Assembly (NCBI RefSeq): GCF_024763615.1
Contig: NC_077223.1
Location: forward strand, 47,430,627 to 47,494,626
Direction of reading: 5' to 3'
Source: Phlebotomus papatasi
Taxonomy: Eukaryota > Arthropoda > Insecta > Diptera > Psychodidae
Length of the DNA stretch: 64,000 nucleotides
The notes under the pieces were generated by a model. It saw nothing but the letters and a program-made list of their open reading frames with translations, did no database searches and was not told where the DNA came from. This document shows positions 24,309 through 33,982 of the stretch, in pieces; the first letter of the stretch is position 1; every line of letters starts with the position of its first letter. The position numbers and the translations under genes were made by a program.

Positions 24309-26083
24309 AACTATGTTAATTTGATCTTCAAAATTAGGCTTAAAAAGGCTCAAGACTTTTTACTTGATCTAAGAGCTCATGGATATTTCCATTACATCAG
24401 ATTTTTAACTTAAAAATTAAAAGTTGTTGCAGAATGGAAAACTAGAAAAAGCACTTTATCAAAAATATTTGTTAACCAATTAAGGATGACATTCATGTAC
24501 ATTTAGCAAATAACTGGAAGATATACAAATTGTACAAAATTTTCCTATAAAATTCATTTGATTCGATTAAAGTTGATATGGAAAACAAGAATGGTATTAA
24601 GAATTTCACTCAAGGATTTCTATATGAGCTGCATATCCTTCGATATTAAACGGATGAACCATATGTTTCCCCTCTAAACTATTGTCTCCCGCAGGAGTCA
24701 TATTGGTGTCTCCTTTAATAAGCTTATTGGAATTGGGCGCGAGAGAGGAAAATCTGCCACCAAAACACCTGTTCCCTCTGACGCGATTTACCATTATAGA
24801 CACTCCAATTTTGAGGGTATTGTGTGTCTCAAGCAAAATGTTGAGAGTCAATCTGACAAATCACTGTTACTATTTAATCCGATTATGATATTTTTGTTCT
24901 CGTTTGAAGCTCTCACAGAGAGGGTAGATTTTAATCTCTTATAGTCAAAGGACAAAAGCAAACATATTGACTTCACTATTCGCCTCTTTGCACTATATCA
25001 AACAATTAATTTGATACAAATTGTATTTATGAGGATTTTTTGACTTTATGGGAGGTATTTTATTGAAATTACGCTAAAAAAATCCTATATTTTTATTGGA
25101 TTTGAAAAGAAAGAGGATGATGTAGGTAAATCCGTCGGTTTTGAACATGAAGCATATGCTTCATGCACCCTCTGCAACAGATTCTTGCAATCAAAAAAAT
25201 GTTAATAAAATAATGAAAAACTCACTGAATGACAACATTTTGGATAATTATCTGCTTCTCAGACACTGATGCTCCTTCCTGGAGACACTTTTCCAACTAA
25301 AACCACTTGTTATTGCACAAAAACTCTCAATGAGCGTAATTGACGGTGCTTCATGGAAAAAACACGTTGACTGCGAAATGGAAAATATGCAGATAAATAA
25401 GCACTTTTATGGAAAAAAAAATATTATTGCTAACGTTAGAAAATAGAATAATCCTGATCCTCCTGTTGCCTTGTCTCAGCATTATGGCGAAGAAAAGGCG
25501 CCAGGAAGACGACGGTTGCCATTTTTCGCCATTATTGCCATTTTCATCAATTTTCCTGGGCGACGCACGCAATCTTATTGAGCCACGAAGGTTTTCCCAA
25601 CACATTCAATGGCATTTTCTCACTCAGTTCACGAGGCGCAAGAGAGACAGATGACTGCATGAGCCGATGGAAACTCCTCCTTTTTCACCAACAAACACGC
25701 CCAATGCCCACAAAGATGAACACAAATACAGGGATAACTTTTTGTACCGATTACACCCGATTTGATGTACTTTTTTTTATTAGCATCCCTTTTACATGTC
25801 TGATATGAACATTCAAATATTGAGTCAAACTGTCATAAATAGTCCTTATAATAATACAAGAGGGGTTGACTAGAGTATTTGATCATCGTCTTTGGTTCCA
25901 AAAATAAGAGCACTAGCATCTTTACCTAATTTTGATTAGAGATTTCTATACACAGGTCATCGAGATCATTGATCAGAGAACTATCAGAGCCAGATCATAG
26001 TGGAAATTATTATGGCTGGAGGATTATAATTGGATGAAAAACATTTCCTGCGAATCGCCTTTTTGGAATCTTTGGTCGTATAA
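24309..26083. other. Gene-free stretch between LMX1 and INPP5E
   Basis: No exon is supported. 24600-24900 and 25380-25720 are non-repetitive and GC-richer, with short frames on both strands that I do not recognise. The latter lies upstream of the LMX1-type gene on its strand and could hold an untranslated first exon or promoter, but nothing in the sequence proves that. Confidence 0.4.
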
Positions 26084-29000
26084 TCACTGAATACTGCAAA
26101 CAACGGATGAGCTTTGATTTTTACTGTTGAGTCGCCTCTTCATGCCCTCAATATACACGTCGCGATTGAATAATCCAGCCGCAAGGGGCATTCTACAAAA
26201 GACAGAAAAAAAATATGTCAATCATTCACAATCGTTACTCCCTGACTAATGGATCGTGACTCACGAATCCAGTCCCGGTCGAATGGCATTCCTAAAGAGA
26301 GCCCAGACGGGCTTGTGGTCTGATGTGACAATGCTCGGTACTGAGTCATACGCTAAGCACTCTACGGGACTCTGCATAGGAATCAGAGCACTACCGCGTC
26401 TCAATCCCAACGGTGTGGAGCGATACTTAAAGAGGATTCTATCCGTATACGCTGGAGCTCGCTGCTTGCTGGATGTATCAAATTGCTGGGTTCCAGGATC
26501 ATACTACGAAAATACTCTTTATTCAAGGGCTGACATTTATCTAGGTACATGTAGTGTACACTCAGTCCCGGCATTAACTCTTTCGCGTCATTAAGGTCAT
26601 ATATGACCCGTGAAAAAAAAATTTTTTTTACTATTTACACTAATTGAAATCTATCTGTTTGTGCACGACATCATAATAGAAGGATGTAAGATTCTTGGCT
26701 AATTTTTTCAAGACTCCAGATATTCAGGAAAAGAAAATATTTGAGATCAAAAATCACTAATTTCGAACTTTGTGAAATGACTTTTCTTTTTCAAAATTTT
26801 TTATATTCATTTATTTTTTTCAGCAAAAAGTTCTTTAAAAACACAAAATCGAATATCCAAAGATTGTATATTGCATATTTTGATATAATAAACTATTCTC
26901 AATTTTCCAGAAAAGCGCGTAGAATTTTCCGGGTCATATATGACCCTATTGTCGTCAAGGGAAAATTTTATGTAAGTGTTTTCGTGCCAACAATGTAGTT
27001 GGGACAGTTGGGAAATTGTTTTTCTTTGTGAAATTCAGGAGGAAAATATCTTGCTCCTGGACATTTCATCTTATATCTGATGAATTATAACATATTTTGC
27101 AATATTTTAGAGTATTCTGCAAGCGTCTCATATTGTGCAATTGTATTGTGTGTGAATAAATATGTGGATACGTTTATTTTTGCCAAATACTACTCAAAAT
27201 ATTGTGACAGTGACTGTTCAAGGAATTACCAGGAAGATTCCTTGAACACCAGGAGTACAGTGTTCATCAAAACAATCCAGTTTGCCATGGTTTTGGCCAA
27301 ATTAATAACTTCAAGCAAAAAACTTTTAGAAGGCCCATGATATAGATTTTGAAAATGGTATGTACTTGTACACTTCCCTTGAGGACAACAGGGTCATATA
27401 TGACCCGGGGTTTTTCCGAGTTTTTACGCAATGGATTTTTTTTCCTCTCTAAAAAATTATATTTGATCATAAAGCATTAGGAAAAACTCAATTTTACATG
27501 AATTCATCTGCTGAATAAAAGTGTGACGCGAAAGAGTTAAGTCCTTCGGGATTATGCACCTGACGGAATTATGCACATACAATTATGCAAGTTTGCCTAC
27601 CCTTGGGAGTCAATTTATGAACTCATTTTTATAATACGCCTGAATGTATACTATTTTGCGACGCGGGAAATATGAAAGCATTTTGCTACTTTTTCAGAAT
27701 AAAACTTTAATTCTTTTATTAAAGGTATTTTTTTTAAATATTCTAACCATTTATTGAAGAACTCTGGCCAAAAAGTACTGTTTGTTTATGCATTTCTATT
27801 AAACAATTGAATCTTTTTGTTTGAACTACTTTTACTCCGCACGAAATTCGTTCTACGGCCGATTTATTCAAAAGAAAGCCCCGGCAAGTATGCAAATTTT
27901 CTCGATGCATAATGCCATTTCGCGCGTTTTTTTCGGTCCCGAAAATGTGCATAATCCCGGGACTGAGTGTACTATTCTTTAAGATTAAATTAATTTGCAG
28001 AAACTCAAAAATATTCTTCCATTTTCCAAAGAAAAATATATTGCGATATTTGCATGAACCGATAAACCGATAATTATCTATATATTTTACTGCTCAAACT
28101 CAAAAAGAAGCGGTTATATATATATAATCTTTGTTCTTTCTCTTACAACCGGTCTAGACTTAAAACAATAAAAATATTGATTTACGGTTTTTAATGACCC
28201 TCCATTAAAAACAATATCCCCATGCATTTTTCTTTTTCTCCTAATCCCGCTTTTTACCCTCGCGAAAAGCTAGTGATAAGCCTAGATTTGCTTATTGTAG
28301 GTGATATTCTTAAAGTGAGCAAACTCTGATTGCGTGCAAGCTCGATTTGGAAGTAAATATGAGAGATTCCACAATTTGGAATCAAATTTCTGAAAAATTG
28401 CAAATTTTTTATTTAAATCAAAATGTTTGACCTCTCATATCTCAGGTTCTATTATAACCACAGCGAACCTATGCCACTTCTTGAAAACCTCATAGCCTAG
28501 ACTACAACACTCTAAAATTTGATTAACTTGCACAATGGCGTTTTTGAGAAAAATTAGTTTGAATTTTGATGAATTTTGACGCTATCGCAGCGCCATCTGT
28601 GGTGACTTTTTGAACTTCCATCTGAAAGTGGTCATCAAGACGAAACCCAAAATTTCCCTCAAAATGTTAATTAGAACCGGAGATAGAGGCCGGTCAATTT
28701 TCGAACTTTGACCCCTTATAGCTCGGGTCAAGGGTTATCAATCGACTTAAATATTTTTTTTGTTTGATAGGTATAATCTGCGGCTACAACATACTAAAAT
28801 TTCAGACCGATTCACAAAGGAATTTTTGAGTTACAGTAGACTCTCTCTCAATTGGGCATTTGGGGCAAAATGTCATCCGATTTATTGATAGATTTGGGCT
28901 TTGGCTTTGTAAATTCCACAAAAAGCACTCAATTATAAAGAATCACGACAATTAGAACCGGAGTTATGGTCATTTTAAGAATTGATTTTTGGACCCTTAT

Positions 29001-32000
29001 AGCTCGGGTAAGGGGGGTCGGGGGACCTTAAGTTTGGTATTGATCGAAAGTTCTAAGGCCCAGCTATAACATACTAAAATTTGAGTCCGTTCAATGCCAT
29101 AGGGGCGGAACTATTGAGAAAAAAGGGGGTATTCAAAATGGCGATAGGGGGGGGGGGTCAATGCACCAGGTTGCAATTTTCATACGATATATAAACTTTG
29201 TTGAAAACCGCAAGTCGACATCTATTTTAGTTTAGGGGCTATTAAGCTCTAAAGAACGGCCGACCGGGAACGTAACTTAGCCACCCATATATTCGTGATC
29301 AAGAAGTGATGAAACACATTTTGGCCAAGTTTGAGCCCAATCGGACGACATGAAATTTTGTAGGAATATACACTGAGAAAAAAAGAGGGTGCGATTAACT
29401 TTTTTTCCTCGTAACTTTAACATTTTTAGGTGTAAAAATATATCAACATTTTTTAATGTTAACTTTACACCTTTTAAGGGTAAAATCAGCATGAAAGAAG
29501 GGTAACTTTAACCCATAATGCACCTGAAAAGCATAATATTTACACCGATTTTGGATCAATACTGCAGCGTGAATTAAACATTTCCGGAATGCTATTTTAA
29601 CTCTTTCGGATTTCTCTCAGTGCAGTGTACTGTTAAGAATCTCACCTAGGAGCTTGAAAAACGCTTTTCTCGATCAGATAGAGAAAATTGTGTTTTACAA
29701 AGATGTAGAGGAATAAATTTCATGTCAAATTTTAATTTACGGAAGCTCGTAATAAAGTGAATCAAAATATGATAATACCCCATGCCTGGTACTAATATGC
29801 CCCATCATTTTTGAGAATGCTCGCAAAATCACCTTTTAGAAAACGGCTCGATGAATGTATTTCTTTATAAAAAAGAGAAAAAATGACTTTTACAAAGTTG
29901 TAGAGCAGTTAAATTTCTATAAACTGCGCTAAGTAGAAGTTTCTGGGGCGCTCGGTTAACTTATAAAAAAATAAAATATCCGTTTTGTTACTTTTTGCCC
30001 CAGTCTTCCCTGTCTAAGTTTGGGTTACAAAGCTATCGCACCTAAATTCTCTCTTTAAAGAGTTATTAAGTAAAAATATATACACTGAGAAAAATAAGAG
30101 GGTGCGATTAACTTTTTTTCCTCGTAACTTTAACAAATTTTTAGGTGTAAAAATATATGAACATTTTTAATATTAATTTTACACCTTTTTAAGTGTAAAA
30201 TTGACATAAAAGAGGGTAACTTTAACCCCTAATACACCTAAAAAGCATAATATTTACACAGATTTCGGATCAATACTGCAGGGTAAAATAAACATTTCCG
30301 GAATGTTATTTTAACTTTTTTGGATTTCTCTCAGTGTAGGTTTACTGAGTTTCATAAATTAAAAAAAAATGATGAATCACGATTTTAAAAATTGTTGCAA
30401 CGTTTAGCTAAATATTCCTTTGAAATTTACGAAAACTAAAATGTAATAAGTTCTAACTGGTTTAAAAAATAGTTTTTTTTATTAGCTATCCAGCCAAATA
30501 AACGAATAAATTAGTTCAGAAACAAAATCAAATATAAAAGTTATTTAATAACTTTTCAATGTCAAAAGGATTTTTTTGGTAAAAAATACACATTCGGATT
30601 TTGAGCAAAACCGGAACCTTTAACTCTTTCGCGTCATTAGGGTCATATATGACCCGTGAAAAAACATTTTTTTTACTATTTACACTAATTGAAATCTATC
30701 TGTTTGTGCACGACATCATAATAGAAGGATGTAAGATTCTTGGCTAAATTTCTCAAGACTTCAGATATTCAGGAAAAGAAAATATTTGAGATCAAAAATA
30801 ACGAATTTCGAACTTTGTGAAATGACTTTTCTTTTTCAAAATTTTTTATATTAATTTACTTTTTTCAGCAAAAAGTTCTTTAGAAACACAAAATCGAATA
30901 TCCAAAGATTGTATATTGCATATTTCATATAATAAACTACTCTCAATTTTCCAGAAAAGCATGTAGAATCTTCCGGGTGATATACGACCTTATTGTCGGC
31001 AAGGGTAAAGGTTTATGACAGTTTTTCATGCCAACAATGTAGTTGGGACAGTTGGTACATTGTTTTTCTTTGTGAAATCCAGAAGGAAAATATCTTGCTC
31101 CTGGACATTTCATCTTATATCTGATGAATTATAACATATTTTGCAATATTTTATAGTATTCTGTAAGCGTCTCATATTGTGCAATTGTATTGTGTGTGAA
31201 TAAATATGTGGATAAGTTTATTTTTGCCAAATACCATTCAAAAAATTGTGACAGAGACTGTTCAAGGGATTACCAGGAAGATTCCTTGAACACCAGGAGT
31301 ACAGTGTTCATCAAAACAATCCAGTTTGCCATGGTTTTGGCCAAATTAATAACTTCAAGCAAAAAAACTCTTAGAAAGCCAGTGATATAGATTTTGAAAA
31401 TGGTATGTACACTTCCCTTGAGGACAATAGGGTCATATATGACCCGGGGTTTTTCCGAATTTTCACGCAATGGAATTTTTTTTTCCTCTCTGAACTATTA
31501 CATTTGATTATAAAGCATTAGGAAAAACTCAATTTTACATGAATTCATCTGCTGAATAAAAGTGTGACGCGAAAGAGTTAAGGCCTCTCTACACATTGCG
31601 AGCAATTTTTGTCAAAAACTTCATTTTTGAAGGAAATTGCCTGCAGTGCTCTAGGTATAAAGGTATTTGCACATTGGTAACAATTTTCGTCAAAAATTGC
31701 TTTTTTGAAGGAAATTGCCTACAGCACCGCAGGCGGAAAAATCAAAATTCTGTCAAAAATGTAATTTTTGACGAAAATATCTCCCAATGTGTAGAGGCCT
31801 TTATTGGAAAGAGTGATGTACCATTTAAGAGAACTTACCTTGTATGTTGGTGGAAAGGTAATTTTGGCCTCTTTGAACCCCTTAAATGCCGCTCCATCGG
31901 ATAGGACCGTAGTCAGCTGGTCCGTGTGGAGGTACCCATGTGGCAGGTGATCAGGCAGTGGGAATTGGGTGTTTTCAATCCACTCCAGTAGCTTCTCGCG

Positions 32001-33359
32001 TGGCTCTCCAAGTCGAAAATTGAGGTCTCCGCACCAGTAAACACTATCAAAATTATGAGTGACGTCTTTACTCTTGTGCCGGATGACATAGTTTCGCGGC
32101 AAGTCCAGAGCATGTATGATACGTTTGATATCCTGAACACGCTCCTTCACTTTCGCCTGATGGGCGGTCAAGTGGGAAGTAACGAAGAGCATAGATGTTC
32201 CGAAGAGACAGAAGGAGATGGCAACGGCGCCCTTAGTGCGAAACGCCGTACCCGGACGGACACTTAGACTGTCATCTTCGGGCAGAGAGCAGAACCAGAT
32301 GAGATCACGACGAATGAAGATGGCCAGGTGCAAGGTGCCCAAGGATGCGGAGTGCAGAAGGATATGAGATGGACCTAGAGTCTCTTGGAGTGTTACTTCC
32401 CACTCATATCGCTCTGAGCAGGACTCCTGTGTCCCAATGCCCACAACATCTGGAACATTGTCCATTCCCAGGGGCAAAACGAAGTCATTCATTTCCTTGG
32501 GCGGATTCTGTCCATTCATGTTCCAGGTTCCCACAAAAATCTTCACTTCCCGATTTGGCAGCACCTTTTCGAGTTCCTGGCCACCTAGGAGGGAATTGTA
32601 GGACAGCTTGCCTTGAAGATAACTCCTCTCCCTGGCCTTTTCAGTTGGGATGAGATTGAGCACTTGAGCAGCCATTAAGGTATTCCTGGCTAAGGAATCT
32701 GCACTAGTTGGCCTCTGATTGACAATATTTCCGCCACTACTGCCCAGGAGAGTGTCGTAAGAGAATGAACGACTGTTCCTATGTTCACTGGTATCTTTGT
32801 CAGAAATATTTGGTGCTGAGAGATTCATCTCGTCCAAATTCGTTCCAGGAGGAAAGAGTTTCTTCCTTAGGCGTGACCTGCAAGCAGATACTGCAATGTT
32901 TTGCCGTTCAGGAGGTGTAAAAGTCTGCGTGAATTGTCTGGAAGAGGATGAACCATCATCCAGGGAACAGCTCATTTCAAGTGGCTTCTTAGCACAACGA
33001 TTTCTGGCATTGTCCTCAGAGAGAACACCAATAGTGGGACTATTGGGAGTACTCCGGGAGAGTTTTCTGACATTCTCAGGAGGTGTTAGGGCACGTGAAT
33101 CAACATTTGTGCAGCAAATTCCTCCGGAAATGTGATCACTAAAACGATTTGTCATGACTTTGGATGTCTTGGCAATACTGCGTCTCTGAACACCCCCATT
33201 AGGCTGTACAACTTCGACATTTTCAACGGGCACTTCCTGAACATCTTCTCCAGCCACTGGATCATTTTGGGGTTCAACCCTTGTGGACTTCCGGGGAATA
33301 ATACCCAGAAAAGTCTTTCTATTTCCCCGACTAGATTGTCCATTAGCTGTTTTCTCCAT
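26084..33359 (-). CDS. INPP5E: Inositol polyphosphate 5-phosphatase E (ciliary PI(4,5)P2/PIP3 5-phosphatase)
   Basis: Removes the 5-phosphate of phosphoinositides; the vertebrate enzyme works in the primary cilium membrane. Three coding exons, 33359-31839, 26503-26265 and 26192-26084, join in frame with GT-AG introns to 622 residues (human about 644). A basic, Ser/Pro-rich N-terminal half is followed by the phosphatase domain from about residue 272: GTWNMNGQ (277-284), TQES (310-313, metal-binding Glu), WCGDLNFR (442-449), then AYTDR (525-529) and TSDHKPVW (567-574), all standard 5-phosphatase motifs. The end, PLAAG..., matches the INPP5E C-terminus and closes with CSIQ (619-622), a CaaX box for prenylation. 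The ATG at 33359 is the first after an in-frame TGA. Exons 1 and 2 are parted by a 5.3 kb repeat-filled intron; the last intron is only 72 nt. A 5' UTR intron is likely (donor GTAAGT near 33650, acceptor near 33463). Confidence 0.96.
26559..27969. mobile_element. TA-flanked element with CACTCAGTCCCGG ends, split by a TTAA element
   Basis: CACTCAGTCCCGG at the left and CCGGGACTGAGTG at the right, with TA outside both ends. Subterminal GGGATTATGCAC (27548) and GTGCATAATCCC (27946) are also inverted. The left arm is interrupted at TTAA by the whole 26574-27540 element. Without that insert the element would be about 450 bp. No coding capacity. Lies in the INPP5E intron. Confidence 0.75.
26574..27540 (+). 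mobile_element. TTAA element with CTCTTTCGCGTCA ends, copy 1
   Basis: 967 bp including TTAA at both ends. The terminal inverted repeat TTAACTCTTTCGCGTCA / TGACGCGAAAGAGTTAA is perfect over 17 bp. Palindromic GGTCATATATGACC sits just inside the left end, in the middle (about 26933) and near the right end (about 27391). The host element's sequence reads across the insertion with TTAA duplicated, the piggyBac-type signature. No transposase; the short frames inside are not recognisable. Confidence 0.85.
28425..29240. repeat. Degenerate tandem repeat, about 281-bp period, three units
   Basis: The marker CTACAAC(A) followed by T/A-CTAAAATTT occurs at 28502, 28784 and (as CTATAAC) 29064; spacing 282 and 280. 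TTAGAACCGGAG occurs at 28671 and 28952 (281). TATAGCTCGGGT occurs in units 2 and 3 with TATCTCAGGTTC at the matching place in unit 1. Each unit has a TTTTTGAG-like block. No coding capacity. Inside the INPP5E intron. Confidence 0.75.
29371..29622 (+). mobile_element. CACTGAGA-ended MITE, copy 3
   Basis: CACTGAGAAAAAAAGAGGGT at the left and GGATTTCTCTCAGTG at the right. Opposite orientation to copies 1 and 2. Same internal AGGTGTAAAAATATAT, TTTACACC and CATAATATTTACACC blocks. INPP5E intron. Confidence 0.85.
29760..30015 (+). repeat. Interspersed repeat ending in GCCCCAGTCTTCCC, copy 1
   Basis: Matches the reverse complement of 58186-58445, with shared GATAATACCC, AAAATCACCTTTTAGAAA, TACAAAGTTGTAGAGC and TTTTGCCCCAGTCT blocks. 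No coding capacity. Confidence 0.7.
30083..30336 (+). mobile_element. CACTGAGA-ended MITE, copy 4
   Basis: CACTGAGAAAAATAAGAGGG at the left, GGATTTCTCTCAGTG at the right, TA on both outer sides. Same orientation as copy 3, only about 460 bp away. Confidence 0.85.
30515..30620 (+). repeat. Short interspersed repeat, pair with 11990-12092
   Basis: Shares TTCAGAAACAAAAT, TTATTTAATAA, ACACATTCGGATT and AAAACCGGAAC-like blocks with 11990-12092. It ends exactly where the next TTAA element begins. Confidence 0.6.
30619..31581 (+). mobile_element. TTAA element with CTCTTTCGCGTCA ends, copy 2
   Basis: About 960 bp, highly similar to 26574-27540 in the same orientation. The same terminal repeat, with GGTCATATATGACCC near both ends. 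The middle palindrome has decayed (GGGTGATATACGACC). It sits in the same INPP5E intron as copy 1 and directly abuts the next MITE. Confidence 0.85.
31580..31803. mobile_element. GGCCTCTACACA-ended MITE, copy 2
   Basis: AAGGCCTCTCTACACATTG at the left and CAATGTGTAGAGGCCTTT at the right, an inverted repeat. Two internal copies of a TTTTTGAAGGAAATTGCCT motif (31624, 31701). It ends about 36 bp from the splice donor of INPP5E exon 1. Confidence 0.75.
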
Positions 33360-33419
33360 AATCACAGATTGGTATTTTAATTCAATAAAATCTCATAAAT
33401 TGGAGGGTGACATCCAACT

Positions 33420-33982
33420 CCTCTATCACTTGACGAAGCACTTGAGGCCCTTGTGATATTGTTGCTGAAAATAGAATAATCTGTATCAATAAATTACCTT
33501 GATTTTTAAAATAGTGTGTTTTCTCATGTGACAATATTATTATTAGACCTTCCACATTTCTAATTCCTATATTTCACAACATTGAGCCTTTTTCTAGCCA
33601 CCTAACACCCTTATCACATAGTGTAATCAATAAATTAATAGGACACTTACGAATTATTAACATTTGATTACATTTTCTCACTAGAAAAAAAGGTGAGAAA
33701 TGCTGAAAACAAAAACAGCACTCCTCCCTTCCAACACCGCACTAACACAAATGCACATTCTGTCAAATGCGCGCGGTCAAGTTCACCGATATTTTGGCGA
33801 TATATCGGGCCCGGGGCACCCCGATAAACGTCAAACTTCGGTTTTTATTCGGCCAAAAAAAAGTGTCTGGGGGAGAAAAACGTGATTTTTCAAACATTCT
33901 TTGCTGGAGTTTTCTTCTATCGAAATTTTCCGTATCTCCCGCAGTTGAATTGTGGTGTTTGTAGTGAGAATAGCTAATTGAG
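33420..33982. promoter_or_regulatory. Head-to-head promoter region of INPP5E and spermine synthase
   Basis: The coding starts of the two genes are 623 nt apart on opposite strands. The segment has no repeat copy, contains a likely INPP5E 5' UTR intron, and includes a GC-richer core at 33770-33840 with CGATATTTTGGCGATATATC and CGGGCCCGGGG. TATCG motifs here recall housekeeping promoter elements of flies. That the region is a shared bidirectional promoter is inference from layout. Confidence 0.6.

Noticed and set aside
26741..27340. Open frames inside the TTAA elements (also at 31190-31390 and 62443-62685) as genes
   Set aside because: The frames recur only because the element is repeated; they match no transposase and are not kept intact between copies.
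31719..31838. Continuation of the INPP5E exon-1 frame past 31839
   Set aside because: The frame runs through a perfect donor (AAG|GTAAGT) into a MITE; the true next exon was found at 26503 with matching phase and family sequence.
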